Part shown: in pieces, positions 56,980-64,000 of the stretch
How the letters are laid out: each line of letters begins with the position of its first letter
How positions within the stretch are numbered: the first letter of the stretch is position 1
Source: Thiotrichales bacterium
GTDB taxonomy: Bacteria; Pseudomonadota; Gammaproteobacteria; Francisellales; CACEW01
Direction: 5' to 3'
NCBI GenBank assembly: GCA_947478525.1
Contig: CANJVU010000002.1
Location: 80,421 to 144,420 of the forward strand
Length of the DNA stretch: 64,000 nucleotides
Translations under genes and position numbers: made by a program
Notes under the pieces: generated by a model
The model's input: the letters and a program-made list of their open reading frames with translations, nothing else
Databases searched by the model: none
What the model was told of the DNA's origin: nothing

Positions 56980-57275
56980 TAACGCGGCTCCTCAATCACT
57001 CGTGGCACCAGATAGAAACCATCGGATACTTGCGGTGCTACTGTCTGAAACGCTTCTTGTTGATTTGATTCAGTGACTTGATCGGGGCGTAAGCGTTGGC
57101 TCATGGATAATGGATGCGCCATCGGTTCAACGCTTTCGGTATTGACGGCATTGAGCGCAGTAAAAACATCCAACATCTGATTTAATGACTGTTGATAACG
57201 CAGTTGCTCAGCATTGGAAAGCGCGAGTTTCGAGAGTTGGGCGATTTTATTCAGCGTCTGAGCGTCAATCTGCAT
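56979..57275 (-). CDS. gatC: Asp/Glu-tRNA amidotransferase subunit C
   Basis: A 98-residue subunit, typical length: [40 protein letters not shown] and [20 protein letters not shown], with the usual FYLVPRVIE end. It stabilises GatA-GatB. 18 bases after rlmI. Confidence 0.95.
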   Translation of the reverse strand: MQIDAQTLNKIAQLSKLALSNAEQLRYQQSLNQMLDVFTALNAVNTESVEPMAHPLSMSQRLRPDQVTESNQQEAFQTVAPQVSDGFYLVPRVIEEPR

Positions 57276-57293
57276 GATGGCTTTTGCCTGTTT

Positions 57294-58481
57294 TTAGCGC
57301 TTGTGACATAACATTGCTTTCAGATAATTGGTTTCTGGAATCATTGGATGAATCGGGTGATCCAGGCTTTGATGCCATTGTGCCAAAATACTCACGTCAC
57401 TTCCAGTCTTATGCGTGGCTTGCTGAATGACTGCCAATAAATCTTCTTGCAGCAAGTGCATGGAGCACGATGCTGAAACCATTAGTCCATTGGTGGATAC
57501 TAATTGTAGTGCCAATCGATTCAGTTTTTCGTAAGCGCGCATGCCGGCGGGTTTGTCTTTTTTGCTTTTAATGAACGCGGGTGGGTCAATAATCACAATA
57601 TCAAAGTGTTGCTTTTTATCAATGAGGGTAATCATGGCGTCGAACGCGTCATCACAAATGGCGGTGATTTTATCCGCCACATCATTTAATTGCGCGTTAT
57701 GGGTTAAGGTACTGATGGCGGTTTTAGAGCTGTCGATGCAGGTAACCTGCTTGGCACCTGCGCAGGCGGCGGCAATCGCCCAGCCACCCAAGTAGCTAAA
57801 TACATCCAGTACGGTTTTTTGTTTGACAAAGGGGAGTAAGTGTCTACGGTTATCACGGTGATCATAGAACCAACCTGTTTTTTGACCTTCCAGTAAAGGA
57901 ATGGAAAAAATAGCCCCATTTTCCTGCACCTGTAGTGGCGTAGTGTTGTCGCCCAAGATCATCTGTTGTGAGAGTGGCAAACCCTCAATGGTGCGGTGAC
58001 CGCTGTCATTGCGCAACAAGATGCGTCGCGGAGATAATACTGTTTTTAGTGCGGCAATAACCCTGTCCTGTAACTGATCCATACCTGCAGTATTGCACTG
58101 CACGACCAGAGTGTCATTATAGCGATCAACAATTAAACCAGGTAGGCCATCACTTTCTCCAAACACCAATCGGTAGTAAGGTGTTGCATAGAGCATTGTT
58201 CGCAATGATAAAGCTGACTGGAACCGCTTAACAAAAAAAGATTCATCAATAATCTGTTCTTGATGTGACAAAATACGCACGCACAATAAGCAATTAGGGT
58301 TGATGTAGCCAACTCCTAGAACTTGCTGGCTTTGATTTAGCAGGGTGACCAATGCTCCTGGGGTAAAGTTCTTTAAGGGGGTTGCGGCAACATTTACTTC
58401 GTTGCTGAATATCCATAAGTGGCCTTTCTGGACGCGGCGATCGTGGCCAGAATTTAATTGCAGGCGTGGGTAGGTTGTCAT
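57294..58481 (-). CDS. rlmI: 23S rRNA methyltransferase RlmI-like
   Basis: A 395-residue class I SAM methyltransferase with an N-terminal PUA domain (RRVQKGHLWIFSNEV, residues ~15-30), then GLIVDRYNDTLVVQ, GQKTGWFYDHRDNR, SAM motif VLDVFSYLGGWAIAAA and the catalytic loop IIDPPAFIKSK followed by ASCSMHL. RlmI makes m5C1962 in 23S rRNA. It leads the gatCAB genes in one direction. Confidence 0.92.
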   Translation of the reverse strand: MTTYPRLQLNSGHDRRVQKGHLWIFSNEVNVAATPLKNFTPGALVTLLNQSQQVLGVGYINPNCLLCVRILSHQEQIIDESFFVKRFQSALSLRTMLYATPYYRLVFGESDGLPGLIVDRYNDTLVVQCNTAGMDQLQDRVIAALKTVLSPRRILLRNDSGHRTIEGLPLSQQMILGDNTTPLQVQENGAIFSIPLLEGQKTGWFYDHRDNRRHLLPFVKQKTVLDVFSYLGGWAIAAACAGAKQVTCIDSSKTAISTLTHNAQLNDVADKITAICDDAFDAMITLIDKKQHFDIVIIDPPAFIKSKKDKPAGMRAYEKLNRLALQLVSTNGLMVSASCSMHLLQEDLLAVIQQATHKTGSDVSILAQWHQSLDHPIHPMIPETNYLKAMLCHKR

Positions 58482-58805
58482 GTTGAAAGTGCCGATTTTA
58501 TTGAGGTTTAAGCGTTATTATATACCAATATACAAGGAATGGAATAGAGGCATAGCGCTTTTTAAAATGTTTTCTTCGGTTGAAATGATGTGTGCAAAAC
58601 ATCGAAAGAAAAAGGGGGTTATTTTGAATAACCTTTGGGGTTTTTGGTTATTTAAAAGTCATATCTCGGTCTCCCTTATCTTTGTAAGGTAATAAGTGGA
58701 TTTATTTTAATAAAGATCTTGCTTTTTCTATGAAAATATGTGAAAATAGTTTTAGCCCCGATATTTAGGGGCCGAAAAAAATATCTAAAACACGAGGCAA
58801 AAATT
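58482..58805. other. Non-coding region upstream of the recombinase-like gene
   Basis: 324 bases. An ORF of 70 codons exists (58480-58692) but has no ribosome site or recognisable content. A perfect small hairpin GGTTATT-TTG-AATAACC lies at about 58618-58634. The region is AT-rich with possible promoter elements for the rlmI genes (leftward) and the next gene (rightward); no box is clear enough to annotate. Confidence 0.4.
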
Positions 58806-59480
58806 ATGGCAATATACACTTACTTGTATGCGGATGAGTTCAAGCGCATTGAAGACGTAGAAGAGGCTTTAACCACCTACGTTACCAAGAATCGCTTGAA
58901 GGTAACCCGTGTAGTGGAAGAGCAACAAACCACCAAGATCAGTTGGCAGAAGCGTGAAATTGGCTCCTTATTATTAGATGGTCAAGCCAAGGCAGGCGAC
59001 TCAATCGTAGTATACGAAGCGACTGACCTGGCAAGATCCACCTGCCAATTGTTGGAGGTTCTGCTGGAAGCAACTCGTTGTAGCGTTGACATTCATTTTG
59101 TGAAATATGGTGAATTATTCCAAGCCAAAGAAGTGAATAAACTGGCTGATTTGTTGCGCATGATGCAGCACATTGAAAGTGACTTTATCTCTCGTCGTAC
59201 CACCGATGCACTGGCTCGTCGCCGCGCTGCCGGTCTTCCGCTCGGTCGTCCGAAAGGTCGCAAAAACAAGAATCTCAAGTTGGATAAGTGCCGTAAAGAT
59301 ATCGTGCGTTATCTGGATTTGGGCATCAGCAAGGCATCGATTGCGAAATTGGTTAAGTGCCATCCGCAAACCCTGTATGATTGGATTGATCGCCACAGCG
59401 TACCGGACAGGCGTCCTCGCAAACCAAGAAAACGTTTGGTGGCGACTGTCGCTGCGAACGGTGTTTTGCAAGAAGCATAA
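58806..59480 (+). CDS. Serine-recombinase-like DNA-binding protein lacking catalytic residues
   Basis: A 224-residue protein starting at the ATG with GAGG upstream. It has the resolvase/invertase plan: N-terminal Rossmann-like domain, VVYEATDLARSTCQLLEVLL (near 68), DFISRRTTDALARRRAAGLP (E helix), then LGRPKGRKNKN and a C-terminal helix-turn-helix (GISKASIAKLVKCHPQTLYD). But the catalytic stretch YARVST is YLYADE, so the serine is Asp10 and the first arginine is Tyr8; the DRLGR arginine pair is also reduced (TDLAR). It should bind DNA but not recombine it. A strong terminator follows. Function unknown; perhaps a regulator. Confidence 0.8.
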   Translation: MAIYTYLYADEFKRIEDVEEALTTYVTKNRLKVTRVVEEQQTTKISWQKREIGSLLLDGQAKAGDSIVVYEATDLARSTCQLLEVLLEATRCSVDIHFVKYGELFQAKEVNKLADLLRMMQHIESDFISRRTTDALARRRAAGLPLGRPKGRKNKNLKLDKCRKDIVRYLDLGISKASIAKLVKCHPQTLYDWIDRHSVPDRRPRKPRKRLVATVAANGVLQEA

Positions 59481-59492
59481 TCGAAGTTTAGT

Positions 59493-59521
59493 AAAAAAAG
59501 CCCGCAAATGCGGGCTTTTTT
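59493..59521 (+). terminator. Rho-independent terminator
   Basis: AAAAAAAGCCCGC-AAAT-GCGGGCTTTTTT: perfect GC-rich stem flanked by A and T tracts, so it can work in both directions. It closes the recombinase-like gene and lies 16 bases before xerD. Confidence 0.93.
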
Positions 59522-59537
59522 GTTATGATGTAAAAAT

Positions 59538-60425
59538 ATGATTGACTATATTTCCGAATTCTCCGACTTCATGTTACTTGAAAAAGGGTTAAGCAAAAAC
59601 ACCCTCAGCGCTTATCGCACCGATTTAGAACAATTCGTCATTTGGCTAAAGCAACAAAGCATCACCGATTTATTGGCGGTCAGTCGCGAAAACATTCAGG
59701 TTTATCTGCAGTATCGCTTTCAGCAAAAATTTCATCCGCGTTCGACATCCCGATTTCTCTCCTGCATTCGGCAATTTTATCGTTGGTTATTACGCGAAGA
59801 AAAATTAAAAATAGACCCGACGTTAAATCTAGATAATCCAAAAATCGGCAAGCCATTGCCCAAAACCTTAACTGAACGGGATGTCGAGGCGCTGTTAGAG
59901 GCTCCAGATTTAAATACTGCTTTGGGTATTCGTGATCGGGCGATGTTGGAGGTGCTCTATGCTAGCGGTTTGCGGGTATCGGAATTAGTTAATCTCACTA
60001 TGACCGAAGTCAATCTGCGGCAAGGCGTGGTGCGGGTGATCGGTAAAGGCAATAAAGAGCGCCTGGTGCCGCTGGGTGAAAATGCCGCGGAATGGATCAT
60101 TAAATATGTTGAACAGGCCAGGCCTGATTTATTGCAAGGGCGTTCAGCCGATGCGGTGTTTATCAGTCAGCAGTCGCAGAAAATGACTCGCCAGACGTTT
60201 TGGCACCGGATTAAGCATCATGCGCAGATTGCGGATATTCGTACCCATTTATCGCCACATACTTTGCGTCATGCGTTTGCTACACATTTATTGAACCATG
60301 GGGCTGATTTGCGCGTGGTGCAGATGTTGCTGGGGCATAGCAACGTCTCGACCACGACGATTTATACCCATGTGGCAAAAGAGCGCATGCAGAAGCTATA
60401 TCAGCAACATCATCCGCGTGCTTGA
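59538..60425 (+). CDS. xerD: Tyrosine recombinase XerD
   Basis: A 295-residue recombinase. The N-terminal SAM-like domain is FMLLEKGLSKNTLSAYRTDL and the catalytic domain has ASGLRVSELVNL, HTLRHAFATHLLNHGADLRV, LLGHSNVSTTTIYTH (Arg, His-x-x-Arg, His and Tyr). It resolves chromosome dimers at dif with XerC. E. coli XerD is 298 residues. Confidence 0.93.
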   Translation: MIDYISEFSDFMLLEKGLSKNTLSAYRTDLEQFVIWLKQQSITDLLAVSRENIQVYLQYRFQQKFHPRSTSRFLSCIRQFYRWLLREEKLKIDPTLNLDNPKIGKPLPKTLTERDVEALLEAPDLNTALGIRDRAMLEVLYASGLRVSELVNLTMTEVNLRQGVVRVIGKGNKERLVPLGENAAEWIIKYVEQARPDLLQGRSADAVFISQQSQKMTRQTFWHRIKHHAQIADIRTHLSPHTLRHAFATHLLNHGADLRVVQMLLGHSNVSTTTIYTHVAKERMQKLYQQHHPRA

Positions 60426-60571
60426 TGTTCAGATCTTTGAGCGCTGCTGGTAAAGTAATAGCTTATCTTTGGTTTTTTGCACCTCAGCGTCTAAGTTGTT
60501 CTGTTGAGTAAAGGTATCTGCTGGCTGTTTGTGATAGGATATTGACACCGCACCTACAGAGTCTGCTGCTT

Positions 60572-61345
60572 ATGGTTGACATCATCACCATCCCCGCCTT
60601 TGAAACCAATTATTTGTGGCTAGGCATCAATCGTGAGAATAATACCGCTTTTGTGGTAGATCCAGGCGATGCCAAGCCAGTATTGGTATATTTGCAAGCG
60701 CATGGCTTGCAATTGACGACGATTTTATTGACGCATAAACACGCCGATCATATTGGAGGAGTGCGCTACTTAAAAAGTATATATCCAGAGGTGCGGATTT
60801 ATGGGCATCCAATCGAGGCAGTAACTGATGTGACGGATCTGGTACACGATGATCAGCAGATTAGGTTAGATGATTTTAACTTGTCGTTTCGTGTGATTCA
60901 TGTCCCTGGGCATACCTTGGGGCATGTCGCCTATTATTCTGCGCCAATGTTATTTTGTGGTGATACCCTGTTTGGCGCGGGTTGTGGTCGCTTATTTGAA
61001 GGTACCGCGGAGCAAATGTTGCATTCGTTAAGTGCCCTGGCAGCCTTGCCTGATGAAACCTTGGTTTATTGCGCCCATGAGTATACGTTGTCTAATCTCG
61101 AATTTGCTGCGCATGTCGAATCCAGTAATATGCAGGTTCAGCAGCGCATCGCGCATACCGAACAGTTGAAGGCGCAAGATATCCCATCCGTGCCATCGAC
61201 TATCGCCTTGGAAAAAGCTACTAATCCGTTCTTGCGTTGTGATCAACCAGAGATTGTGCGTCAGGTAGAAGGGCGTGTGCAAAAACCCTGCGGATCGACT
61301 GTAGAGGTGTTTCGCCAGCTGCGGTTGTGGAAAAATAATTTTTAA
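60572..61345 (+). CDS. gloB: Hydroxyacylglutathione hydrolase (glyoxalase II)
   Basis: A 257-residue metallo-beta-lactamase-fold enzyme: IPAFETNYLWLGI at the start, THKHADHIGGVRYL metal motif (near 54), HVPGHTLGHVAYY and FCGDTLFGAGCGRLFEG, and CAHEYTLSNLEFA. It hydrolyses S-lactoylglutathione in methylglyoxal detoxification. I chose the ATG (MVDIITIP) over an upstream TTG; no strong ribosome site is seen. It ends with a Gly-poor lysine-rich tail as in the family. Confidence 0.94.
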   Translation: MVDIITIPAFETNYLWLGINRENNTAFVVDPGDAKPVLVYLQAHGLQLTTILLTHKHADHIGGVRYLKSIYPEVRIYGHPIEAVTDVTDLVHDDQQIRLDDFNLSFRVIHVPGHTLGHVAYYSAPMLFCGDTLFGAGCGRLFEGTAEQMLHSLSALAALPDETLVYCAHEYTLSNLEFAAHVESSNMQVQQRIAHTEQLKAQDIPSVPSTIALEKATNPFLRCDQPEIVRQVEGRVQKPCGSTVEVFRQLRLWKNNF

Positions 61346-61388
61346 GCGTTCGGTCGCTTTGAATATGCCGTTACTACTGCGTACTTAA

Positions 61389-61417
61389 TTGAAACCGAAC
61401 CTAATTTCAGGTACAGT
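61389..61417 (+). promoter_or_regulatory. Predicted promoter of kbl-tdh
   Basis: TTGAAA, 17 bases, TACAGT, 26 bases before the kbl start, with a CTTGGAG ribosome site in between. Good sigma-70 spacing. Confidence 0.65.
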
Positions 61418-61443
61418 GATCCATCATTTCTTGGAGATTATTC

Positions 61444-62640
61444 ATGAACCCTAAATTTTATGCCCACTTAACACAACAACTACAAGAAATCCGTGACGGC
61501 GGTATGTACAAAAACGAGCGCATCATTGCTTCACCGCAAGATGCTGAGATCACCTTGGCCGATGGTCGTAAGGTGTTAAACTTCTGTGCCAATAACTATT
61601 TGGGTTTGGCCAATGACTCCACTTTGGTGCACGCGGCTGAAAGCTCTTTAAAACAATATGGCTACGGTATGGCTTCCGTGCGATTTATCTGCGGTACGCA
61701 AACCATTCATCGCCAATTAGAAAAAAGAATTAGTGAGTTTTTAGAGCAAGAAGATACCATCTTATATTCCTCCTGTTTCGATGCCAATGGCGGATTATTC
61801 GAAACCATCTTGGGCGCTGAAGATGCGGTGATTTCTGATCAGCTTAATCATGCCAGCATTATTGATGGCGTACGTTTGTGCAAAGCGCAGCGTTATCGTT
61901 ATAAAAACAATGATATGGTTGATTTAGAAGAACAACTGAAAGCGGCAGATGCTGCCGGCGCGCGCTATAAATTGATTGCCACGGACGGCGTATTCTCGAT
62001 GGATGGCATTATTGCTAATTTACCAGCGATTTGTGATTTAGCCGATAAGTATAACGCCTTGGTGATGGTGGATGATTCCCATGCCACTGGGTTTATTGGT
62101 GAAAAAGGCAAAGGCACCCCGGAGCTACATAACGTGTTGCATCGCATTGATGTTATGACCGGTACCCTTGGCAAAGGCTTAGGTGGAGCGAGTGGTGGCT
62201 ACACCACCGGCAAAAAACCGATTATCGATATGTTGCGCCAACGCTCGCGACCCTATTTATTTTCCAATGCCATTCCACCCGTGGTCGCGGCAACCTCGAT
62301 TGTGGCGATTGATCTGATTGAAAAAAGCGATGAACTGCGTGCCAAATCGCAACGCAATCAACAATTATTTCGTGCGGGCATGCAAAAGGCTGGCTTTGAT
62401 TTAGTACCGGGTCAGCATCCGATTATTCCCGTAATGTTGTATCAGGAAAAAATCGCGGCGGAAATGGCGGAGAAATTATTGGTGGAAGGGATTTATGTGA
62501 TTGCGTTTTCATATCCTGTCGTGGGCAAAGGCCTGGCGCGGATTCGTACGCAAATATCCGCGGCACATACGCCAGAACAAATTGAACGCGCAATAACCGC
62601 CTTTACCAAAGTTGGCAAACAAATGGGAGTAATTAACTAA
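61444..62640 (+). CDS. kbl: 2-amino-3-ketobutyrate CoA ligase
   Basis: A 398-residue PLP enzyme, the E. coli length. It cleaves 2-amino-3-ketobutyrate to glycine and acetyl-Co[41 protein letters not shown], and the PLP-lysine tract [18 protein letters not shown] (near 240). Overlaps tdh by one base. Confidence 0.97.
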   Translation: MNPKFYAHLTQQLQEIRDGGMYKNERIIASPQDAEITLADGRKVLNFCANNYLGLANDSTLVHAAESSLKQYGYGMASVRFICGTQTIHRQLEKRISEFLEQEDTILYSSCFDANGGLFETILGAEDAVISDQLNHASIIDGVRLCKAQRYRYKNNDMVDLEEQLKAADAAGARYKLIATDGVFSMDGIIANLPAICDLADKYNALVMVDDSHATGFIGEKGKGTPELHNVLHRIDVMTGTLGKGLGGASGGYTTGKKPIIDMLRQRSRPYLFSNAIPPVVAATSIVAIDLIEKSDELRAKSQRNQQLFRAGMQKAGFDLVPGQHPIIPVMLYQEKIAAEMAEKLLVEGIYVIAFSYPVVGKGLARIRTQISAAHTPEQIERAITAFTKVGKQMGVIN

Positions 62641-63704
62641 TGAAAATGATGCAAGCCTTATGTAAAAGCAAACGTGAGCCAGGGATTTGGCTGGAACAAG
62701 TGCCGGTGCCAACGATTGGTGCGGATGACGTATTGATTAAAATCCGCAAAACCGCGATTTGTGGTACTGATTTACATATTTATAACTGGGACGCCTGGGC
62801 ACAAAAAACCATCCCCGTGCCGATGCATGTCGGGCATGAGTTTGTTGGTGAAGTGGCGGAATTGGGTGCCAATGTTAAAGGCTTTAAAATTGGTGATCGT
62901 GTCTCTGGTGAAGGTCATATCGTCTGCGGTCATTGTCGCAATTGTCGCGGTGGACGTATTCATCTGTGCCGCAATACCATTGGTACCGGCGTGAATCGCC
63001 CAGGTGCATTTGCCGAGTATTTGGCAATGCCAGCGTTTAACGTGTTTAAAGTCCCGGATGAAATTCCCGATGAGATCGTGGCGTTTTTTGACCCCTTTGG
63101 CAATGCCGTACATACTGCGTTATCGTTTGACTTGGTGGGTGAAGATGTTTTGATCACTGGTGCGGGACCTGTTGGTATGATGGCAGCAGCGGTTGCCCGT
63201 CACGTTGGTGCGCGGCATATCGTGATTACCGACATCAACCCGTATCGTTTGAATTTGGCCAAACAATTTGGTGTTACCGAAGCAGTAAATGTGGCAGATT
63301 GTAAAGATGCACAGCAAGTCGCTGATAAGTTACGTGACACCATGAAAAAATTGCATATGACCGAAGGCTATGATGTTGGGTTAGAAATGTCCGGTAATGC
63401 CAATGCCATTAATGGTATGGTTGAAGTCATGAATACCGGTGGTCGTATGGCATTATTGGGGTTGTCAGGTGGCAAACAAGTGTCCATCGATTGGGATAAA
63501 ATCGTGTTCCGCGGTCTGTTTTTGAAAGGTATTTATGGTCGCGAAATGTTTGAAACCTGGTACAAAATGGTGGCGTTACTGCAAAGCGGTTTGGATCTAA
63601 GCAAAATGGTGACCCATCGTTATCCGGTGAAAGACTACCTCAAAGGCTTTGAAGCAATGAAATCTGGCGAGTCCGGTAAAGTGGTGTTGGATTGGTTGGA
63701 GTAG
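62640..63704 (+). CDS. tdh: L-threonine 3-dehydrogenase
   Basis: A 354-residue zinc alcohol dehydrogenase family member. [15 protein letters not shown] (catalytic cysteine), [14 protein letters not shown], structural zinc [15 protein letters not shown], and the NAD loop [20 protein letters not shown]. With Kbl it converts threonine to glycine and acetyl-CoA. The start overlaps the kbl stop (TAATG). Confidence 0.97.
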   Translation: MKMMQALCKSKREPGIWLEQVPVPTIGADDVLIKIRKTAICGTDLHIYNWDAWAQKTIPVPMHVGHEFVGEVAELGANVKGFKIGDRVSGEGHIVCGHCRNCRGGRIHLCRNTIGTGVNRPGAFAEYLAMPAFNVFKVPDEIPDEIVAFFDPFGNAVHTALSFDLVGEDVLITGAGPVGMMAAAVARHVGARHIVITDINPYRLNLAKQFGVTEAVNVADCKDAQQVADKLRDTMKKLHMTEGYDVGLEMSGNANAINGMVEVMNTGGRMALLGLSGGKQVSIDWDKIVFRGLFLKGIYGREMFETWYKMVALLQSGLDLSKMVTHRYPVKDYLKGFEAMKSGESGKVVLDWLE

Positions 63705-63715
63705 CCTGTTGAAGA

Positions 63716-64000
63716 TTAAGCGGGCATTAGTGGCAAAATCGACGTAACTTCCAGGTTTTTATCATACAGCGCGTTGCTATCTGGATGCTGTGCTTGCCAG
63801 TCGGCAATCACGGCATCGCGGGTCTCCAACAATTCTGGAATATAAGGTGCAAATAGCTTAACCATTTGTGTTACCCAGGTATTGGTGACAGCAAATTCCG
63901 GTTTGATGTTGGTGCTTATTTGAAACTGATCCAACGCGCGGATAATATCTTTTGCTTGATACCATAACCCATTGACCACCCAATAGTTAGTGGTGAAGAG
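63716..64000 (-). CDS. Unknown protein, C-terminal end only
   Basis: The frame is open to the window edge, so only the last ~94 residues are seen (ending ILPLMPA). Strings such as TNYWVVNGLWYQAKDIIRAL and LFAPYIPELLETRD give no family I recognise. It is convergent with tdh by 11 bases. A GTG at 63979 is in frame but is probably not the true start. Confidence 0.5.
   Translation of the reverse strand, partial: LFTTNYWVVNGLWYQAKDIIRALDQFQISTNIKPEFAVTNTWVTQMVKLFAPYIPELLETRDAVIADWQAQHPDSNALYDKNLEVTSILPLMPA

Noticed and set aside
58480..58692. 70-codon ORF upstream of the recombinase-like gene
   Set aside because: No ribosome site, overlaps the rlmI start region, and no recognisable composition.

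Overview
The window looks like a chromosomal segment from a gammaproteobacterium of the Legionellales type (relatives of Legionella, Coxiella, Aquicella and similar host-associated bacteria). The main reason is the Dot/Icm type IVB secretion genes in two places: the 3' end of dotM/icmP plus dotN/icmJ at the left edge, and icmV-dotA-(small secreted protein)-icmX at 34.5-40.6 kb. Almost everything else is gamma-type housekeeping. I see no rRNA, tRNA, CRISPR array or intact insertion sequence.

Layout. 1-2.8 kb: dotM', dotN, then an unusual protein with ankyrin-like repeats that is a candidate effector. 2.9-7.8 kb: a fused ABC ATPase/MlaE-type permease, xseB, and the rppH-TSUP-lgt-thyA run. 7.9-12.6 kb: an S24-type repressor divergent from a truncated cell-wall cluster murE-murF-mraY, with pdxY convergent. 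13.6-16.5 kb: a 962-residue secreted protein that I read as an expansin-like cell-wall-loosening protein with a C-terminal carbohydrate-binding-like domain. 16.6-21.4 kb: a Bcr/CflA-type MFS exporter, crcB, a YqeG-like HAD phosphatase, yjdM, a DUF4870-like membrane protein, a broken ShlB/FhaC-type transporter, a REP-like palindrome, a truncated CopG-type antitoxin and lepB. 21.5-24.3 kb: recA and recX separated by a DUF433/DUF5615 toxin-antitoxin-like pair, then a Fic-fold protein. 24.4-26.7 kb: DAHP synthase and aroA. 27.0-30.7 kb: an inserted segment flanked by a 143-bp direct repeat of the pilT 3' end, carrying a SAHH-like NAD-binding protein and a protein of unknown family. 30.6-34.3 kb: pilT, a split FUSC transporter pair and a thioesterase. 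34.5-40.6 kb: Dot/Icm genes. 40.6-46.3 kb: ihfB, hda, hpf, pepN, ttcA and a second S24-type repressor. 46.5-51.6 kb: a compact five-gene type VI secretion set tssBCEFG, divergent from that repressor. 51.7-64 kb: malic enzyme, mdh, gatCAB with rlmI, a recombinase-like DNA-binding protein, xerD, gloB, kbl-tdh and the 3' end of an unknown gene.

How it fits together. The cell appears to carry both a Dot/Icm system (effector delivery into eukaryotic hosts) and at least the sheath/baseplate core of a T6SS. It also secretes an expansin-like protein that could act on cellulose-containing walls such as amoeba cysts. A recurring theme is repurposed enzymes: both S24-type repressors lack the catalytic serine, the serine-recombinase homologue lacks its catalytic serine, and the Fic protein lacks the in-register catalytic histidine. 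The most novel stretches are the pilT-flanked insertion with its two-gene unit, the expansin-like protein, and the TIKI-like/ankyrin-like protein behind dotN. All family assignments come from reading motifs by eye; no database search was possible.
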